A stretch of DNA of 64,000 nucleotides from Luteolibacter rhizosphaerae (GTDB taxonomy: Bacteria; Verrucomicrobiota; Verrucomicrobiia; Verrucomicrobiales; Akkermansiaceae): assembly GCF_025950095.1 (NCBI RefSeq), contig NZ_JAPDDR010000002.1, positions 434,001 through 498,000 on the forward strand. The letters are read 5' to 3'. Numbering within the stretch: position 1 is the first letter of the stretch; each line of letters starts with the position of its first letter. A program made the position numbers and the translations under genes. The notes beneath the pieces are model-generated. The model was not told where the DNA came from. It saw nothing but the letters and a program-made list of their open reading frames with translations, and made no database searches. This document shows, piece by piece, positions 1 to 9,577 of the stretch.

Positions 1-1
1 G

Positions 2-1492
2 GCGGCATCATCCCGTGCATGGTTGGAGATTCCGGACCAGTTGATGGGGCTGCTGCCCGGCAAGACCTTCGGTCTGCGCGTGCGGGCAGGGGAGGGTAGG
101 GCCGTGGTCATCGGTAGCCCCCGCTTCAGCCGCGTGCACGAGAAGCCCGGTGACAAGCTCTTCGGTCGCTCGAACGGAGGCAGCGGTCCGGATCTGTTAG
201 GGGCCGGCTTGCTCGGCTTCGATGCGCTCACCGAGCACCAGCAATCCGTGCTCACCATCATGTCGGTGCGCGGCGGCAGCCCGGCCTCGAAAGCCAAGCT
301 TAAGGAGGGTGATGTGATCCTCTCCGCAGGGGAGATGCCTCTGCCTGTCAATGATCTCAATCCCGGCTGGGAGTGGTTCCAGCGTAGTCATGAGGCCACC
401 TTGGGTCGCAGATCGGAGGCGGCCCTGAAGGCTGGCTTGAGGGTGCTCCCGCTCACGGTGCTCCGCGAGGGCCTGCCGGTGACGGTGAATGTGGAGCTGC
501 CTCGCAGCCGCTCCTTCACCACCATGAATCCCGCGAACGATCCGGAGGCGGCGGCGATGCTGAAGGACATGATCGGCTTCCTTGAGGAATCGCAGAAGGA
601 GGATGGTTCGTGGTCGGGAGATATCATCCGCACAACCTTCTCCTCACTCGCTCTGCTGGCGACAGGTGAGAAGAAGTATCGCAGCCGCGTGAAGAAGGCG
701 GTGGAATGGTCGCTCGAGAAGTATCCGAAACCCGATGCCTATGGAAACCTCGGCTTCTGGGCCGGCGCCTATGCCGGGATTCTTTACAGCGAGTGGCATC
801 TGCTTACCGGCGACAAGCAGGTGCTGCCACACCTCGAGGCCCTGCGTGATTGGGCGGTGAAGGGGAAGCATAACTCGGTGTGGAATGTTCCGGCGCTCGG
901 TCATGGTCCGAGCGGCCTGCCTTACGAGAACAAGGCTCTGGTTGCACCTGCGGTGCATCTGCTGGTTTATGAATCGCTCGCCAAGCGCTGCGGGATGAAG
1001 TCGGGCATCTGGGAGATGATCATGCCCTACATGGAGATGGCTTGGTCGGATCCGAAAGAAGGCGGCCATGGCTCGCTCGGCTACAATCGCTCCTACAAGG
1101 ACAAGGAAGAGTTCTGGTCACGCAGCGGCATGTTCGCCATGGCGGCGCATCTCCGCGGTGAGCGGCCGGACATGAGCAGCGCGATGATCGGCTTCATGGA
1201 GAAGAATCATCCGTGGATCCGCAATAGCCATGCCTATGGCGAGCCCGGCGGCTCATGGGGCCTCCTCGGCCTGAATCTCCTGAAGCCCGAGGCCTATGCC
1301 AGCGTGATGAAGGACTACGCATGGTGGTTCTCCTTGGCATGGGAGCCGGGCTACGGCCTGCACTTCACCCAGCCCCACATGGGCGCTCCCTATATGGGTG
1401 AGGAAGACCTGATCAATGCCACCTATGCTCTGGTCCTTCAGGCGCCGAAGCGAAACCTGCATCTGACCGGCGCGCACTTCAGCGGCCGCTGA
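2..1492 (+). CDS. DUF6288 domain protein with PDZ-like domain, partial at 5' end
   Basis: The frame is open from base 2, so the true start lies left of the window; the TTG at 23 is only the first possible start inside it. Near the visible N-terminus a PDZ-like stretch is seen (VRGGSPASKAKLKEGDVIL). From about codon 180 on there is an alpha-helical repeat region rich in Trp, Gly and His (GSWSGDI, GHGSLGYNRS, EPGGSWGLLGLN). This combination matches the DUF6288 family, usually secreted proteins of Verrucomicrobiota and Planctomycetota whose biochemical role is unknown. The helical part resembles an alpha/alpha toroid, which is inference. The next gene starts 15 bases downstream on the same strand, so the two are probably co-transcribed. 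Confidence 0.8.
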   Translation, partial: AASSRAWLEIPDQLMGLLPGKTFGLRVRAGEGRAVVIGSPRFSRVHEKPGDKLFGRSNGGSGPDLLGAGLLGFDALTEHQQSVLTIMSVRGGSPASKAKLKEGDVILSAGEMPLPVNDLNPGWEWFQRSHEATLGRRSEAALKAGLRVLPLTVLREGLPVTVNVELPRSRSFTTMNPANDPEAAAMLKDMIGFLEESQKEDGSWSGDIIRTTFSSLALLATGEKKYRSRVKKAVEWSLEKYPKPDAYGNLGFWAGAYAGILYSEWHLLTGDKQVLPHLEALRDWAVKGKHNSVWNVPALGHGPSGLPYENKALVAPAVHLLVYESLAKRCGMKSGIWEMIMPYMEMAWSDPKEGGHGSLGYNRSYKDKEEFWSRSGMFAMAAHLRGERPDMSSAMIGFMEKNHPWIRNSHAYGEPGGSWGLLGLNLLKPEAYASVMKDYAWWFSLAWEPGYGLHFTQPHMGAPYMGEEDLINATYALVLQAPKRNLHLTGAHFSGR

Positions 1493-1507
1493 ACCCGAAC
1501 CCTCCTC

Positions 1508-3571
1508 GTGATGATTCATCGCATCGCCCCGCTTCTCCTGTTCGTCCAGCCCCTTGCGGCCATCTCCCTGCCGGAGAATGAAGCCGCGCTCGAGGTCACT
1601 GCCGAAGATGTCGCCACCCGCCGCCAATGGGCCCTTGCCGAGCTCGAGCGGGTCTTGGGTGAACGCGAGTGGAAGAACCTGACCAACGGCCCCCGCTCGA
1701 CCTTCTTCCGGGAGATGCAGGGCAAGCTCTTGGATGAGTTGATGTTCTCCGGCCCCTTGCCGGATGAGCCCGCCAAGATGATGCGGATCGCCGAAGCGCT
1801 GTGGAAAGAGTTCCGCGGCGACTTCTCGGACCGGCGGGAGCTCACCACGGCTGCGGCTGTCGCGCTGATGTATGCGCGGGAGAAATGGCCGGAGGATCAA
1901 GCCTCATCCCGCTACCGCTATTTCCGCGACTCGCGGAAGGCCGGGAAGCTGCATCCGGTTTTCGATACGCTGGAGACATGGGAAAAGCGCTTCGTCGTTT
2001 CCGCCGGCGGCAATGGCGGCTGGGCTGGCGATGAAGGCTGGGGAGAGCAATCGATGACTTGGCTGCGCGACAACGTGAAGCTGCCGGTGAAGGACTACAC
2101 CGGCGCTTGTTGGCAGGCGCCTTATCGCTTGGAGAATGTCTTCGGGGATTCGATCCACGGGCCCAAGTATTATGCTCCCTTCAATCACATGATCCATGCG
2201 GAGCGGGTGCGGGAAGTTGGCGGCGTCTGCGGATCCTTGTCTCACTACGGTGCCACCGCCGCGCGTTCGAACGGCATCCCGGCGATCACCATGGGCGAGC
2301 CCGGCCATTGTGCCTATGCCGTGCGCACAGCACGCGGGGAATGGACGCCTGCCTATTCCCTGTCTTGGGAGCGCGGCCTTCATACCTCGCTGTGGGGACG
2401 CACATGGACCCAGCTCGTCCTGCAGGAAAAGGTGCTGGGCGAGAAGTACGCCACGGATCGTAGTTCGATCCACCTCTGGCAAGCCCGCGCCTTGAAGTCG
2501 AAGAATCCGGAGCTGGCGGAAAAGGCCTACAAGCAGGCCCTTGCCGCACAGCCGCTGGGTCAGCCGGCTTGGATCGAGTACGTCACTTGGCTCCGTGATT
2601 CCCGCAAGCTGGACGCACTGCACTGGAAGAAGGTTCACGACGAGGCGTTGGCTGCGCTCGCCGCCTACCCGGAAGCCGCTTGGGAAGTGATCCTCGCGGT
2701 GCAGTCCACGATGATGAAGGACGTGCCTCCTGACGAGCGAATGCCCTTCCTGCTGGCTTTCCACAATGTGATCGCCAGCCAGAAGGGGCCGGTCATGTGG
2801 GATCTACCGAAGGCCCTCGACGAACAGGTCAAGCTCTTGGGCAATCCGGCGCTCGAGCTCGAGTTCTTCGAGCAGGTGGTCACCCTTGAAGCGAAGTCCG
2901 AAAGCTGGCTCGCCCCCGTGGTGGCATGGGGGAGTGAACGCTTTGGCAAGGGCGGCAATACCACTTGGTTCGAGGCGCTTGGACGCGGCCTCGCCACCGG
3001 CTCCGGCGGTGCCGCCGGTGAATCCACCCGCAAGGCACTCCGCCCCGCCATCCTGGCCGCCGCCGCCACCGGCAATGTCGAAGCGTTCCAAGCACTCGCT
3101 AAGGTCGTCACCCCGACGGAGTTTCCGAAGCTGCCGCCCATGGAGCCCTTCGCGGGCGAGTTGCTGTCGTCAGGCGGTTTGCTCCAGCTTTCCACCACCT
3201 CCGGGTGGGACGCCCCGGAGAGCCACGCCGCAGTGCTTGAGGAAAAGGGCGGTCGCCTCCACACGGATTCGGAGCTTCATCCGCACGTCCTAGTCCGCTT
3301 GGCGAAGCTCGGCGAGCTTTCGGGCATCGTGGTGGCCGATGCCTCCACCGGCTACAATGCCAGCCGTATCGTGCCGGTGAAGATCTCGGTCTCGGAAGAT
3401 GGACAGAGCTGGCAGGAAGTCTTCCGCAGCGAGAAACCCGGCGGGCCATGGAGAGTGCCACTCGATGGTAAGGCCGCACGCGTCGGCTGGGTGAAGGTCG
3501 AGCGTGATGACGAACGCAAGGAGGTCTTCCACCTCTCCGCGATTCACGTCTACGGAAGGAGACTGCAGTGA
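1508..3571 (+). CDS. Secreted transglutaminase-like protein with C-terminal discoidin-like domain
   Basis: The protein has 687 residues. It begins with a signal-peptide-like stretch (RIAPLLLFVQPLAAISLP). Around residues 235-275 it carries a transglutaminase-core pattern: a Cys in GGVCGSLSHYGATAA and a His in GEPGHCAYAV, followed by further polar residues, fitting a Cys-His-Asp type fold. A TPR-like helical part follows (SKNPELAEKAYKQALAAQP). The last 130 residues look like an F5/8 type C (discoidin) beta-sandwich (VKISVSEDGQSWQEVF, GWVKVERDD). Enzymatic activity is not proven: the fold also occurs in peptidases and in inactive scaffold proteins. It sits between the DUF6288 gene and a thioredoxin-fold gene whose ATG overlaps its stop codon (TGATG), which suggests one operon of exported proteins. 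Confidence 0.72.
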   Translation: MMIHRIAPLLLFVQPLAAISLPENEAALEVTAEDVATRRQWALAELERVLGEREWKNLTNGPRSTFFREMQGKLLDELMFSGPLPDEPAKMMRIAEALWKEFRGDFSDRRELTTAAAVALMYAREKWPEDQASSRYRYFRDSRKAGKLHPVFDTLETWEKRFVVSAGGNGGWAGDEGWGEQSMTWLRDNVKLPVKDYTGACWQAPYRLENVFGDSIHGPKYYAPFNHMIHAERVREVGGVCGSLSHYGATAARSNGIPAITMGEPGHCAYAVRTARGEWTPAYSLSWERGLHTSLWGRTWTQLVLQEKVLGEKYATDRSSIHLWQARALKSKNPELAEKAYKQALAAQPLGQPAWIEYVTWLRDSRKLDALHWKKVHDEALAALAAYPEAAWEVILAVQSTMMKDVPPDERMPFLLAFHNVIASQKGPVMWDLPKALDEQVKLLGNPALELEFFEQVVTLEAKSESWLAPVVAWGSERFGKGGNTTWFEALGRGLATGSGGAAGESTRKALRPAILAAAATGNVEAFQALAKVVTPTEFPKLPPMEPFAGELLSSGGLLQLSTTSGWDAPESHAAVLEEKGGRLHTDSELHPHVLVRLAKLGELSGIVVADASTGYNASRIVPVKISVSEDGQSWQEVFRSEKPGGPWRVPLDGKAARVGWVKVERDDERKEVFHLSAIHVYGRRLQ

Positions 3572-4500
3572 TGAGAACTCAAACTTTGGTGTCGCGTTTA
3601 CCACTAGGCGCATCGTACTTTGCGGCTATCCTCTTGGCTTCGTTCTCGTCGGCGGTTGCCGCCGAGCGCGTGGGCGATTTCAAGGCCGCACTGGAGAGGG
3701 CGAAGACCGGCGGTCAGGATATCGCCGTCCTGTTTCATGGTTCCGATTGGTGCCTTGCGGGGAAGAAGTATGCGGACCATTGGCTCGCCGATGCCTTCCC
3801 GAAGGCGGCGGGTGATGACCTGCTGGTGATGGATATCGACCGTAAGGAGGACCCGGGCGCGGCGGACGAGGCCTTGGCCAAGATCAACGAGGCCTGTCCC
3901 GTGACACCGCGGAGCCTGCCTGCCATTGCTCTCTTCGACCGTGAGGGGCGCTTGGTCGCCTTGCGTGAAGGTGCTCCCGAACTCGATCCCTTGGGCAAAC
4001 CCGAGCAAGCAATCCAACGCGCCGTGGAAGTCCGGAAGAAGCGCGACGAGCTCTGGAAGCGGGCCGAGGGCCAGCGTGGCCCTCAGAAGGCCGGCATGCT
4101 GGCAGGCGGATTGGATCTGCTCGGCTTGGGGACCGGCCCGAAGGAAGCCTACAAGCCGGTGGTCGAAGAGATGCGGAAGGCCGACCCGGAAGATCGCTCG
4201 GGCGTCGTGGCCCGCTACACCTTTCCCGGACGCAAACTTCTTGATATGGCCGTCTCGAAGGGGAAGGACGGCAAGTTTGCCGAAGCGGACGAGGAAATCG
4301 GAGGATGGCTGAAGAAGCCCCGCCTGACCAAGGCCCAGCAGCAGGAGGCCCTTGCAGCCCGCTTCGCCCTGTATCAACGCTGGCCGGAGAAGAAATCGGA
4401 CCTGCCTGCCCTTTTGAAGGAGATCAGCCGCCTCGATCCGAAGTCGGACTTGGGCGTGGCGGCGGATTCCTACCTGCCCCTCCTCTCGAAAGAGAAGTGA
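3571..4500 (+). CDS. Exported thioredoxin-fold protein of unknown function
   Basis: The ATG at 3571 shares bases with the stop of the preceding gene; a GTG three bases earlier is also possible. The N-terminus has a hydrophobic signal segment ending near SSAVAAERVGDF. A thioredoxin-like fold follows: IAVLFHGSDWCLAGKKYAD corresponds to the strand and active-site helix, and VTPRSLPAIALFDREGRLV to the cis-Pro strand. Only one cysteine is present at the active-site position (WCLAGK instead of WCxxC), so classical disulfide oxidoreductase activity is unlikely. The C-terminal third is helical and Lys/Glu-rich. Similar single-Cys proteins occur beside secreted proteins in Verrucomicrobiota. It is probably co-transcribed with the two upstream genes. 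Its role is unknown. Confidence 0.65.
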   Translation: MRTQTLVSRLPLGASYFAAILLASFSSAVAAERVGDFKAALERAKTGGQDIAVLFHGSDWCLAGKKYADHWLADAFPKAAGDDLLVMDIDRKEDPGAADEALAKINEACPVTPRSLPAIALFDREGRLVALREGAPELDPLGKPEQAIQRAVEVRKKRDELWKRAEGQRGPQKAGMLAGGLDLLGLGTGPKEAYKPVVEEMRKADPEDRSGVVARYTFPGRKLLDMAVSKGKDGKFAEADEEIGGWLKKPRLTKAQQQEALAARFALYQRWPEKKSDLPALLKEISRLDPKSDLGVAADSYLPLLSKEK

Positions 4501-4513
4501 GGCGGGCTGCCAT

Positions 4514-4867
4514 TCATGGGTAAAGGCGCTTCTCCAACTTCTTCAGGAAGCGCTCCTCCGCCATCGAGATCCCATCGGAGCCAAGGATCTTGTACAGCCA
4601 GGTGAGCGCCGGGGCGGCAGTGCCGTCGCTCACAATCAGATCCGCGTGGCTGCGGACGAAGGCATCGATCTTAAGCTCGTCCCCCGCAGCCTCGCGCGCT
4701 TTGGCAAAGGCTTGGAAAATGAAGATTTCGCGCGGGAGATCCGCCTCCCAGCCCAAGGCGTCGAGCGCGTTGGTCAACACTTCGTCCTCGGCCAGCGACA
4801 GGTGATTGTCGAGATAGAGGGACAGGAACAGGAGCTCGATCAGCGATTGCCGGGAATTTTGCGTCAT
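4514..4867 (-). CDS. TerB-like helical protein
   Basis: This is a 117-residue acidic, all-helical protein with no signal peptide. The pattern LLFLSLYLDNHLSLAEDEVL followed by a similar acidic C-terminal segment (SDGISMAEERFLKKLEKR) is typical of the TerB/TerB-like fold, in which acidic residues near helix ends may bind metal. Proteins of this type accompany tellurite-resistance or stress systems but are also common as single genes of unknown role. No other ter gene is nearby. It converges with the thioredoxin-fold gene, with 13 bases between the two stops. The family assignment rests on pattern only. Confidence 0.6.
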   Translation of the reverse strand: MTQNSRQSLIELLFLSLYLDNHLSLAEDEVLTNALDALGWEADLPREIFIFQAFAKAREAAGDELKIDAFVRSHADLIVSDGTAAPALTWLYKILGSDGISMAEERFLKKLEKRLYP

Positions 4868-5049
4868 GGGTAAGCCTCTTTTTTGAAGCAGGGCACTAAC
4901 AGTCCGTCCGGAAATGACAATCCGATTCAGTCCGCAGCGTAGCGGGCGTTTTGCATCCGTGGATTCTGCGGAATTTCTTAATCACTTCAAATAAACTTCC
5001 GATAAGTTCGATTGGACATATCGACTCCGTTTTTTTAATAACACACCTG

Positions 5050-6393
5050 ATGAAAGCCCTAGTAGCCCTTACCGCTGCTCTTCTCGTTATCCCGAGCCTC
5101 GCGGCCGAGGAGGATGAGAAGAAGGAAAAGGTTTCCCTCGATGAAATGCTTTTCGACGAATCCTTCTGGGGCAAGTCCCTGGAAGATATCAAAGGTCCCG
5201 AGCCTGAGAAGGATGCCGATAAGGAGAAGCTCCGCGAGGAACTCAAGAAGAAGGGCATCGAGATGGGCAAGGGCCGGGTGGAAGGTTTTGCATGGCTTTC
5301 CGGAGCAAAGGATGGCCTGCGCGCCAGCCCGAAACAATTCAAGCTGCTTGGCAAAGATGTGGGCGAGGTCGTGATCCGCGCCCGTGAAGGCAAGCCGATC
5401 GAAGCAACGGTTTCGGTCTTCAATCGTGGCGACGACGGTGAGATTCCGTTCTCCGCTTTCGACACGCGGATGAAGGAGTGGAAGGCCCTGCTGGATGAGA
5501 AAACGGGTGCCCGCTCCGAAGAACGCACCGGCAAGGGTGCCGTGGCACTGCAAGGCTGGATGTGGAAGAAGGGCGATACCGCCTTCCTGCTGGAAGGCAG
5601 CGTGAACCGCTCCGAGAAGCGCGCCGAATTCATCCGTTTGCGCTTCGCATCCGTCGCCGCAGCCAAGAATGCGCCTACCAAGATGGCCCGCCGCGGAACC
5701 TTCGCGGATAACGTGAAAAAAGACGACAAGGGCTTCACCTACGTGGAAGGCATCCCGATGGTGGATCAGGGTGAGAAGGGCTACTGCGTGGTGGCCTCGA
5801 TCGAGCGCGTGGCACGCTACTTCGGTGCTGAAATGGACCAGCACGAAATGGCCCAGCTCGCGAATACCGGCGATCACGGCACCAGCGGTGACGACATGGA
5901 GAAGGCTTTCAAGCGCGTCACCGGCAAGATTCACCTCCGCACTCTCCCGCTGGTCGAATACGACAACCGCAAGATTGAGCGCGATCTCCGCAGCTACAAC
6001 AGCGCGGCGAAGAAGGCCGGTGTGAAAACCTTCGATATCGATACGGACTATTACTACGTCGATCCACGCCAGTTCTGGTTCAACGCGCACAAGGAGACCT
6101 TCCGCGACATGAAGCGCACGCAGCCCGGCTACGCGCTCTTCAGCCGCAAGATCAAGGAATACGTCGACCAAGGCATCCCGCTTTGCTGGACCCTCTATCT
6201 CGGCATGTTCAAGGAGGAAGGCCTTCCGCAGACCTATGGCGGTCACATGCGCCTCATCTTCGGCTACAATCCCGCCACCGAGGAGCTCTACTACACCGAC
6301 TCGTGGGGCGAAGGCCACGAGAAGAAGAAGATGCGCATGGACGAGGCCTACTGCATGACCATGGCGCTCTACTCGATGGTGCCGAACAAGTAA
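5050..6393 (+). CDS. Exported C39-like cysteine peptidase family protein
   Basis: The ATG at 5050 is preferred over an earlier in-frame start because it begins a clean signal peptide (MKALVALTAALLVIPSLAAE). A charged Lys/Glu-rich segment follows. The C-terminal half has the papain-like pattern of peptidase family C39: QGEKGYCVVASIERVARYFG with the candidate nucleophile Cys, then GGHMRLIFGYNP with the candidate His, then YYTDSWGEG with a candidate Asp. The protein is about 447 residues long. There is no ABC-transporter domain, so it is not a bacteriocin exporter; it is more like the stand-alone exported C39-like proteins of Verrucomicrobiota, whose substrates are unknown. A strong terminator follows the stop codon. 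Confidence 0.72.
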   Translation: MKALVALTAALLVIPSLAAEEDEKKEKVSLDEMLFDESFWGKSLEDIKGPEPEKDADKEKLREELKKKGIEMGKGRVEGFAWLSGAKDGLRASPKQFKLLGKDVGEVVIRAREGKPIEATVSVFNRGDDGEIPFSAFDTRMKEWKALLDEKTGARSEERTGKGAVALQGWMWKKGDTAFLLEGSVNRSEKRAEFIRLRFASVAAAKNAPTKMARRGTFADNVKKDDKGFTYVEGIPMVDQGEKGYCVVASIERVARYFGAEMDQHEMAQLANTGDHGTSGDDMEKAFKRVTGKIHLRTLPLVEYDNRKIERDLRSYNSAAKKAGVKTFDIDTDYYYVDPRQFWFNAHKETFRDMKRTQPGYALFSRKIKEYVDQGIPLCWTLYLGMFKEEGLPQTYGGHMRLIFGYNPATEELYYTDSWGEGHEKKKMRMDEAYCMTMALYSMVPNK

Positions 6394-6419
6394 TTGTCCA
6401 ATCCCGATCTTTCGCTATG

Positions 6420-6450
6420 CGCCGCCTCCGACCATCGGGGGCGGCGTTTT
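6420..6450 (+). terminator. Rho-independent terminator after the C39-like gene
   Basis: A GC-rich stem (CGCCGCC-CCG pairing with CGG-GGCGGCG) with a short loop is followed by TTTT. It lies 26 bases after the stop at 6393 and just before the convergent M16 gene, so it separates the two transcripts. Confidence 0.75.
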
Positions 6451-6454
6451 GCGT

Positions 6455-8974
6455 TCAATGTGTCGCTTCCCGTGGCAGGACGCGCACCACGACAGGAGTG
6501 CTGCCCAGCAGCGAGCCCGCCGCTGCTTTCACTTCACCGGGTGTGAGCGCTTGGAAGATCCCGGCGAGTTCGCGGTGATGCGTCACTCCGAGTCCGAAGA
6601 GAACGTCGATGGCGGAGAGTCGGGCGATGGATGCGGGCGACTGCATCCCGATGGCCAGGCTGGAGAGCACCGTCGCACGCACGCGCTCGAAGGCTTCCTC
6701 CGGAATGCCCTGCTCGGCGATCTTGGCGATCTCCGAAGAAAGCTCCCGCTGGGCCAGATCCACCTGCGAAGGATCGGTCGCCATGTAGAAGCCGAAGAAG
6801 CCGGTATCGTGGCCATGGAACTGGGTCGCGCCGACTTGGTAGGCCAAGCCGAGATCCTCGCGGATCCGGGTGAAGAGCGGGCCGGCCATGTCGGAGCACC
6901 ACTCCTGGATCATCCGTAGCGCGAAGCGCTCCGGTGCCAGCGCCGAGCAGCCAGGATAGGCGAGGGTCAGGACCGCCTGCTTCTTCGGCAGGAAGGCTTC
7001 GATTTCGAAATCTCCGGTCGTCGCGACGGCCGGTGGGATCCATGGCGTGCCTTCCGGAAGCCGTCCGATCCCTTCGGCCAAAACCTCGCGGGCGTGACCG
7101 GGATCGAAGTCTCCAGCCAAGGCGAGCACGAGATTGCTGCCTTGGAAGTGACGGGAGTGATGGGCGGAGAGCGCAAAGCGATCGAGCTTCGTGAGGGATT
7201 CCTCGCTGCCCAAGCTGGGCAGTCCATAACCGCTGCCATCGAAGAGATGATGACGAGCGAGGCGGAACGCGGTGGAAAGCGGATCTTCCAAGGACTCGCG
7301 GAGCGATGCCATCTGGCTGGCTTTTTCGCGCTGGATCGAATCGCCATGGAAGGCGGGCTCGGCTAGCACTTCCGAGAAGAGCGGCAGCAGGGTGGAGAGG
7401 TCCGGCGAGAGGCCGGACAACTGGGCCAGCAAGGCATTGTTGCCGGAGGCCGCACCGAGCGTTGCTCCGTGAGATTCGAGCAGTCCCGCCAGCTCCGCCG
7501 CGCTACGGCGGATGGTACCCTGAGGCAGGGTCGATGCCAGTAGGGTGTTCAGCCCGGCGTTCTCAGGGATCTCTGAAACCAAGCCAGCTCTCACGGCCAC
7601 CTGCGCGGCGAAGACCGGCACACGGTGGTCCGGCAGCAGTGCGATGACGGCTCCGTTCGGGAGCGTGACGCACTCGGGTTCGGGGCGCTGGCGGACATTC
7701 GGACGCAGCGAGGCCGAAGGGGGAGCATCCTCGGGATCGAGGGTCGTGAGCGTGAGCTGATCTTCGGTCAGTCTTGCCATCGCCCGGCGCACATCGGCCG
7801 CAGTGGTGGCGTTCAGCGCTGCCAGATAGCGACGGGTAAAGTCGAGATCTCGCGCCTCGTGCCAGTTCGAGGCCAGGTCGGTTGCCCGGCCGGACACGCT
7901 GGTCAGGGTTTTGAACTGGCTCGCGGCGATCTGGCGTCGCGCCTTGGCCAGTTCGTCATCCAGCACGCTCGAAGGAAAGTCGGCCAGCTCCCGCAGGATG
8001 GCGCCGACCAGTTCGTCGCGCTTCTCCGGCTCGACCTCGGCAGAAACGGCGAAGAGTCCGTCGCGGCCCGCCTGGCTCCATGACCAGGCCGAGATCTCGA
8101 GTGCCAGTTCGCGCTCTTCGCGAAGGCGGCGGTAGAGCCGTGCCGAGCGGCCGCGGCCTAGCACTGCGGCTGCTAGGTCGTAGGCCGGCACATCGGGATG
8201 GCCCAGCGGTGGGATTTTCCACGCGAGGCTGATCCGGCTGGCGGGCACGGCGAAGCTTGCCCGCCCGCGGCGCGGTCCGAGCTGGACCCCGTCCTGCGGT
8301 ACCACCGGCTCCGCGCCTGTGCCACGCGCGAACTTGCCGAAGAGCGCTTGGATGGACTCCCGCATCACCTCGGCGTCAAAGTCGCCGGCTATGCACAGGC
8401 AGCAACGGTCGGGGGTGTAGCGGCTGCGGTGATAGCCGGTCAGATCCTCGTAACGGATCGCATCGAAGAGCGCGCGGTGCCCGATCACCGGGTGACGCCG
8501 CGGGTCTGCCGCGAAGGCGGTGGAGAACATCAGGCGGCTGGCCACGTCGTCCGGGTCATCCAAGCCCATGTCGATCTCGCGGCGGATCACATCCTTCTCC
8601 TTCTCGAACTCCTCTTCCGGGATCGCCGGTGCGAAAACCATCGCGGCCAGCACCTTCAGGAAGGTTTCCAAGCCGCTGGCCGGACCATCGATGTAGTAAA
8701 CCGTGCGATCGAAGGTGGTGTAGGCATTCCAGTGCCCCCCCGCGGCCTGCACCACGGTGGCCAGCTCGTCCGCGCCGAACTCGCCACCGCCCTTGAAAAC
8801 CATGTGCTCCAGGAAGTGGGAAACCCCGGAGCCAAGGATCGCACCCTCGTGCAGGCTCCCGGTCTCCACCCACAGCTGGGCGCTCACCACCGGCACCGCC
8901 GGATCCGGATCCAGAATGAGCGTCAATCCGTTGGGTAAATTTTCCAGTGTGGCGGCAGTAGCGGGGTAATCCAT
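6455..8974 (-). CDS. M16 family (pitrilysin-like) zinc metallopeptidase
   Basis: The ATG at 8974 is preferred over a further upstream start; the homologous sequence starts here (MDYPATAATLENLPNG). The protein is about 839 residues, the length of two fused M16 halves. The N-terminal half carries the inverted zinc motif HFLEHMVFKG (HxxEH), with the more distal Glu expected about 75 residues later. The C-terminal half (LPNGAVIALLPDHRVP onward) is the catalytically inactive M16 domain. Such two-domain single-chain peptidases digest peptides in the cytosol or periplasm. No signal peptide is evident at the chosen start. It is divergent from the small membrane gene at 9020, with 45 bases between the two start codons. 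Confidence 0.93.
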   Translation of the reverse strand: MDYPATAATLENLPNGLTLILDPDPAVPVVSAQLWVETGSLHEGAILGSGVSHFLEHMVFKGGGEFGADELATVVQAAGGHWNAYTTFDRTVYYIDGPASGLETFLKVLAAMVFAPAIPEEEFEKEKDVIRREIDMGLDDPDDVASRLMFSTAFAADPRRHPVIGHRALFDAIRYEDLTGYHRSRYTPDRCCLCIAGDFDAEVMRESIQALFGKFARGTGAEPVVPQDGVQLGPRRGRASFAVPASRISLAWKIPPLGHPDVPAYDLAAAVLGRGRSARLYRRLREERELALEISAWSWSQAGRDGLFAVSAEVEPEKRDELVGAILRELADFPSSVLDDELAKARRQIAASQFKTLTSVSGRATDLASNWHEARDLDFTRRYLAALNATTAADVRRAMARLTEDQLTLTTLDPEDAPPSASLRPNVRQRPEPECVTLPNGAVIALLPDHRVPVFAAQVAVRAGLVSEIPENAGLNTLLASTLPQGTIRRSAAELAGLLESHGATLGAASGNNALLAQLSGLSPDLSTLLPLFSEVLAEPAFHGDSIQREKASQMASLRESLEDPLSTAFRLARHHLFDGSGYGLPSLGSEESLTKLDRFALSAHHSRHFQGSNLVLALAGDFDPGHAREVLAEGIGRLPEGTPWIPPAVATTGDFEIEAFLPKKQAVLTLAYPGCSALAPERFALRMIQEWCSDMAGPLFTRIREDLGLAYQVGATQFHGHDTGFFGFYMATDPSQVDLAQRELSSEIAKIAEQGIPEEAFERVRATVLSSLAIGMQSPASIARLSAIDVLFGLGVTHHRELAGIFQALTPGEVKAAAGSLLGSTPVVVRVLPREATH

Positions 8975-9019
8975 GAATTTCCGGCTTGGAGCGACAGAAA
9001 TGGAGGATACACCGGGGAC

Positions 9020-9499
9020 ATGCAACGGTGGATCGTCCTAGCGGCTGTGGTTCTTGTCCTTTTGGGGGGATTGGGGATCTTCGGCATCTGGAAGATCAAG
9101 CAGCAGCACCCCGATTTCAGCTACATTCCGCTCGGATTCAGCGAGAACTCCACGGAGGAGCAGCGCGAGGCCAGCGTGAAGGAGATGCAGGAGCGTCTGC
9201 TCACCGACACCGTCCTCACCAGTGTGGTCCGCGACTGCGGAATCGTCTCCAAATGGGGACTTCCTTCGGAATCCGCGGCCGTGGCCGAGTTGCGCAAGCG
9301 GGTGATTCTTCGCTCCGGCACCGACCAGATCAACGGCGTCTACACCGATACCCTGCAGATTGGGTTCAAAGGTGTCGTCGCGGAACACCAAGATCTCGAA
9401 GCCTTGGCGAAGCGCTTGATGGATGACGTGATCCGCTTGATCAAGCCGACCGAAACGCAGGAGAAAACGACGACCCCGGCCCCAGCCAACAGCTTCTAG
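9020..9499 (+). CDS. Small single-pass membrane protein, function unknown
   Basis: A 159-residue protein with one N-terminal transmembrane helix (WIVLAAVVLVLLGGLGIFGI) and an extracytoplasmic domain. The domain pattern (EEQREASVKEMQERLLTDTV, then LRKRVILRSGTDQINGVYT) resembles the beta/alpha part of polysaccharide chain-length (Wzz-like) proteins: TVLTSVVRDCGIVSKWG reads like the helix after the first strand. This is inference from pattern only, and the protein lacks the second membrane helix of Wzz. It lies between the M16 gene and comM. Confidence 0.6.
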   Translation: MQRWIVLAAVVLVLLGGLGIFGIWKIKQQHPDFSYIPLGFSENSTEEQREASVKEMQERLLTDTVLTSVVRDCGIVSKWGLPSESAAVAELRKRVILRSGTDQINGVYTDTLQIGFKGVVAEHQDLEALAKRLMDDVIRLIKPTETQEKTTTPAPANSF

Positions 9500-9577
9500 G
9501 CGAGGAGACTGGAGTTCTTCGGCGGAGTTTCCGTCTTGTCAGGGGGGTAAGCGTTCGTGCAGCTTGGAGCTGTTCAC

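Noticed and set aside
5059-6318. 419-codon minus-strand frame
   Set aside because: It is antisense to the C39-like gene and has no family character; high GC makes such shadows common.
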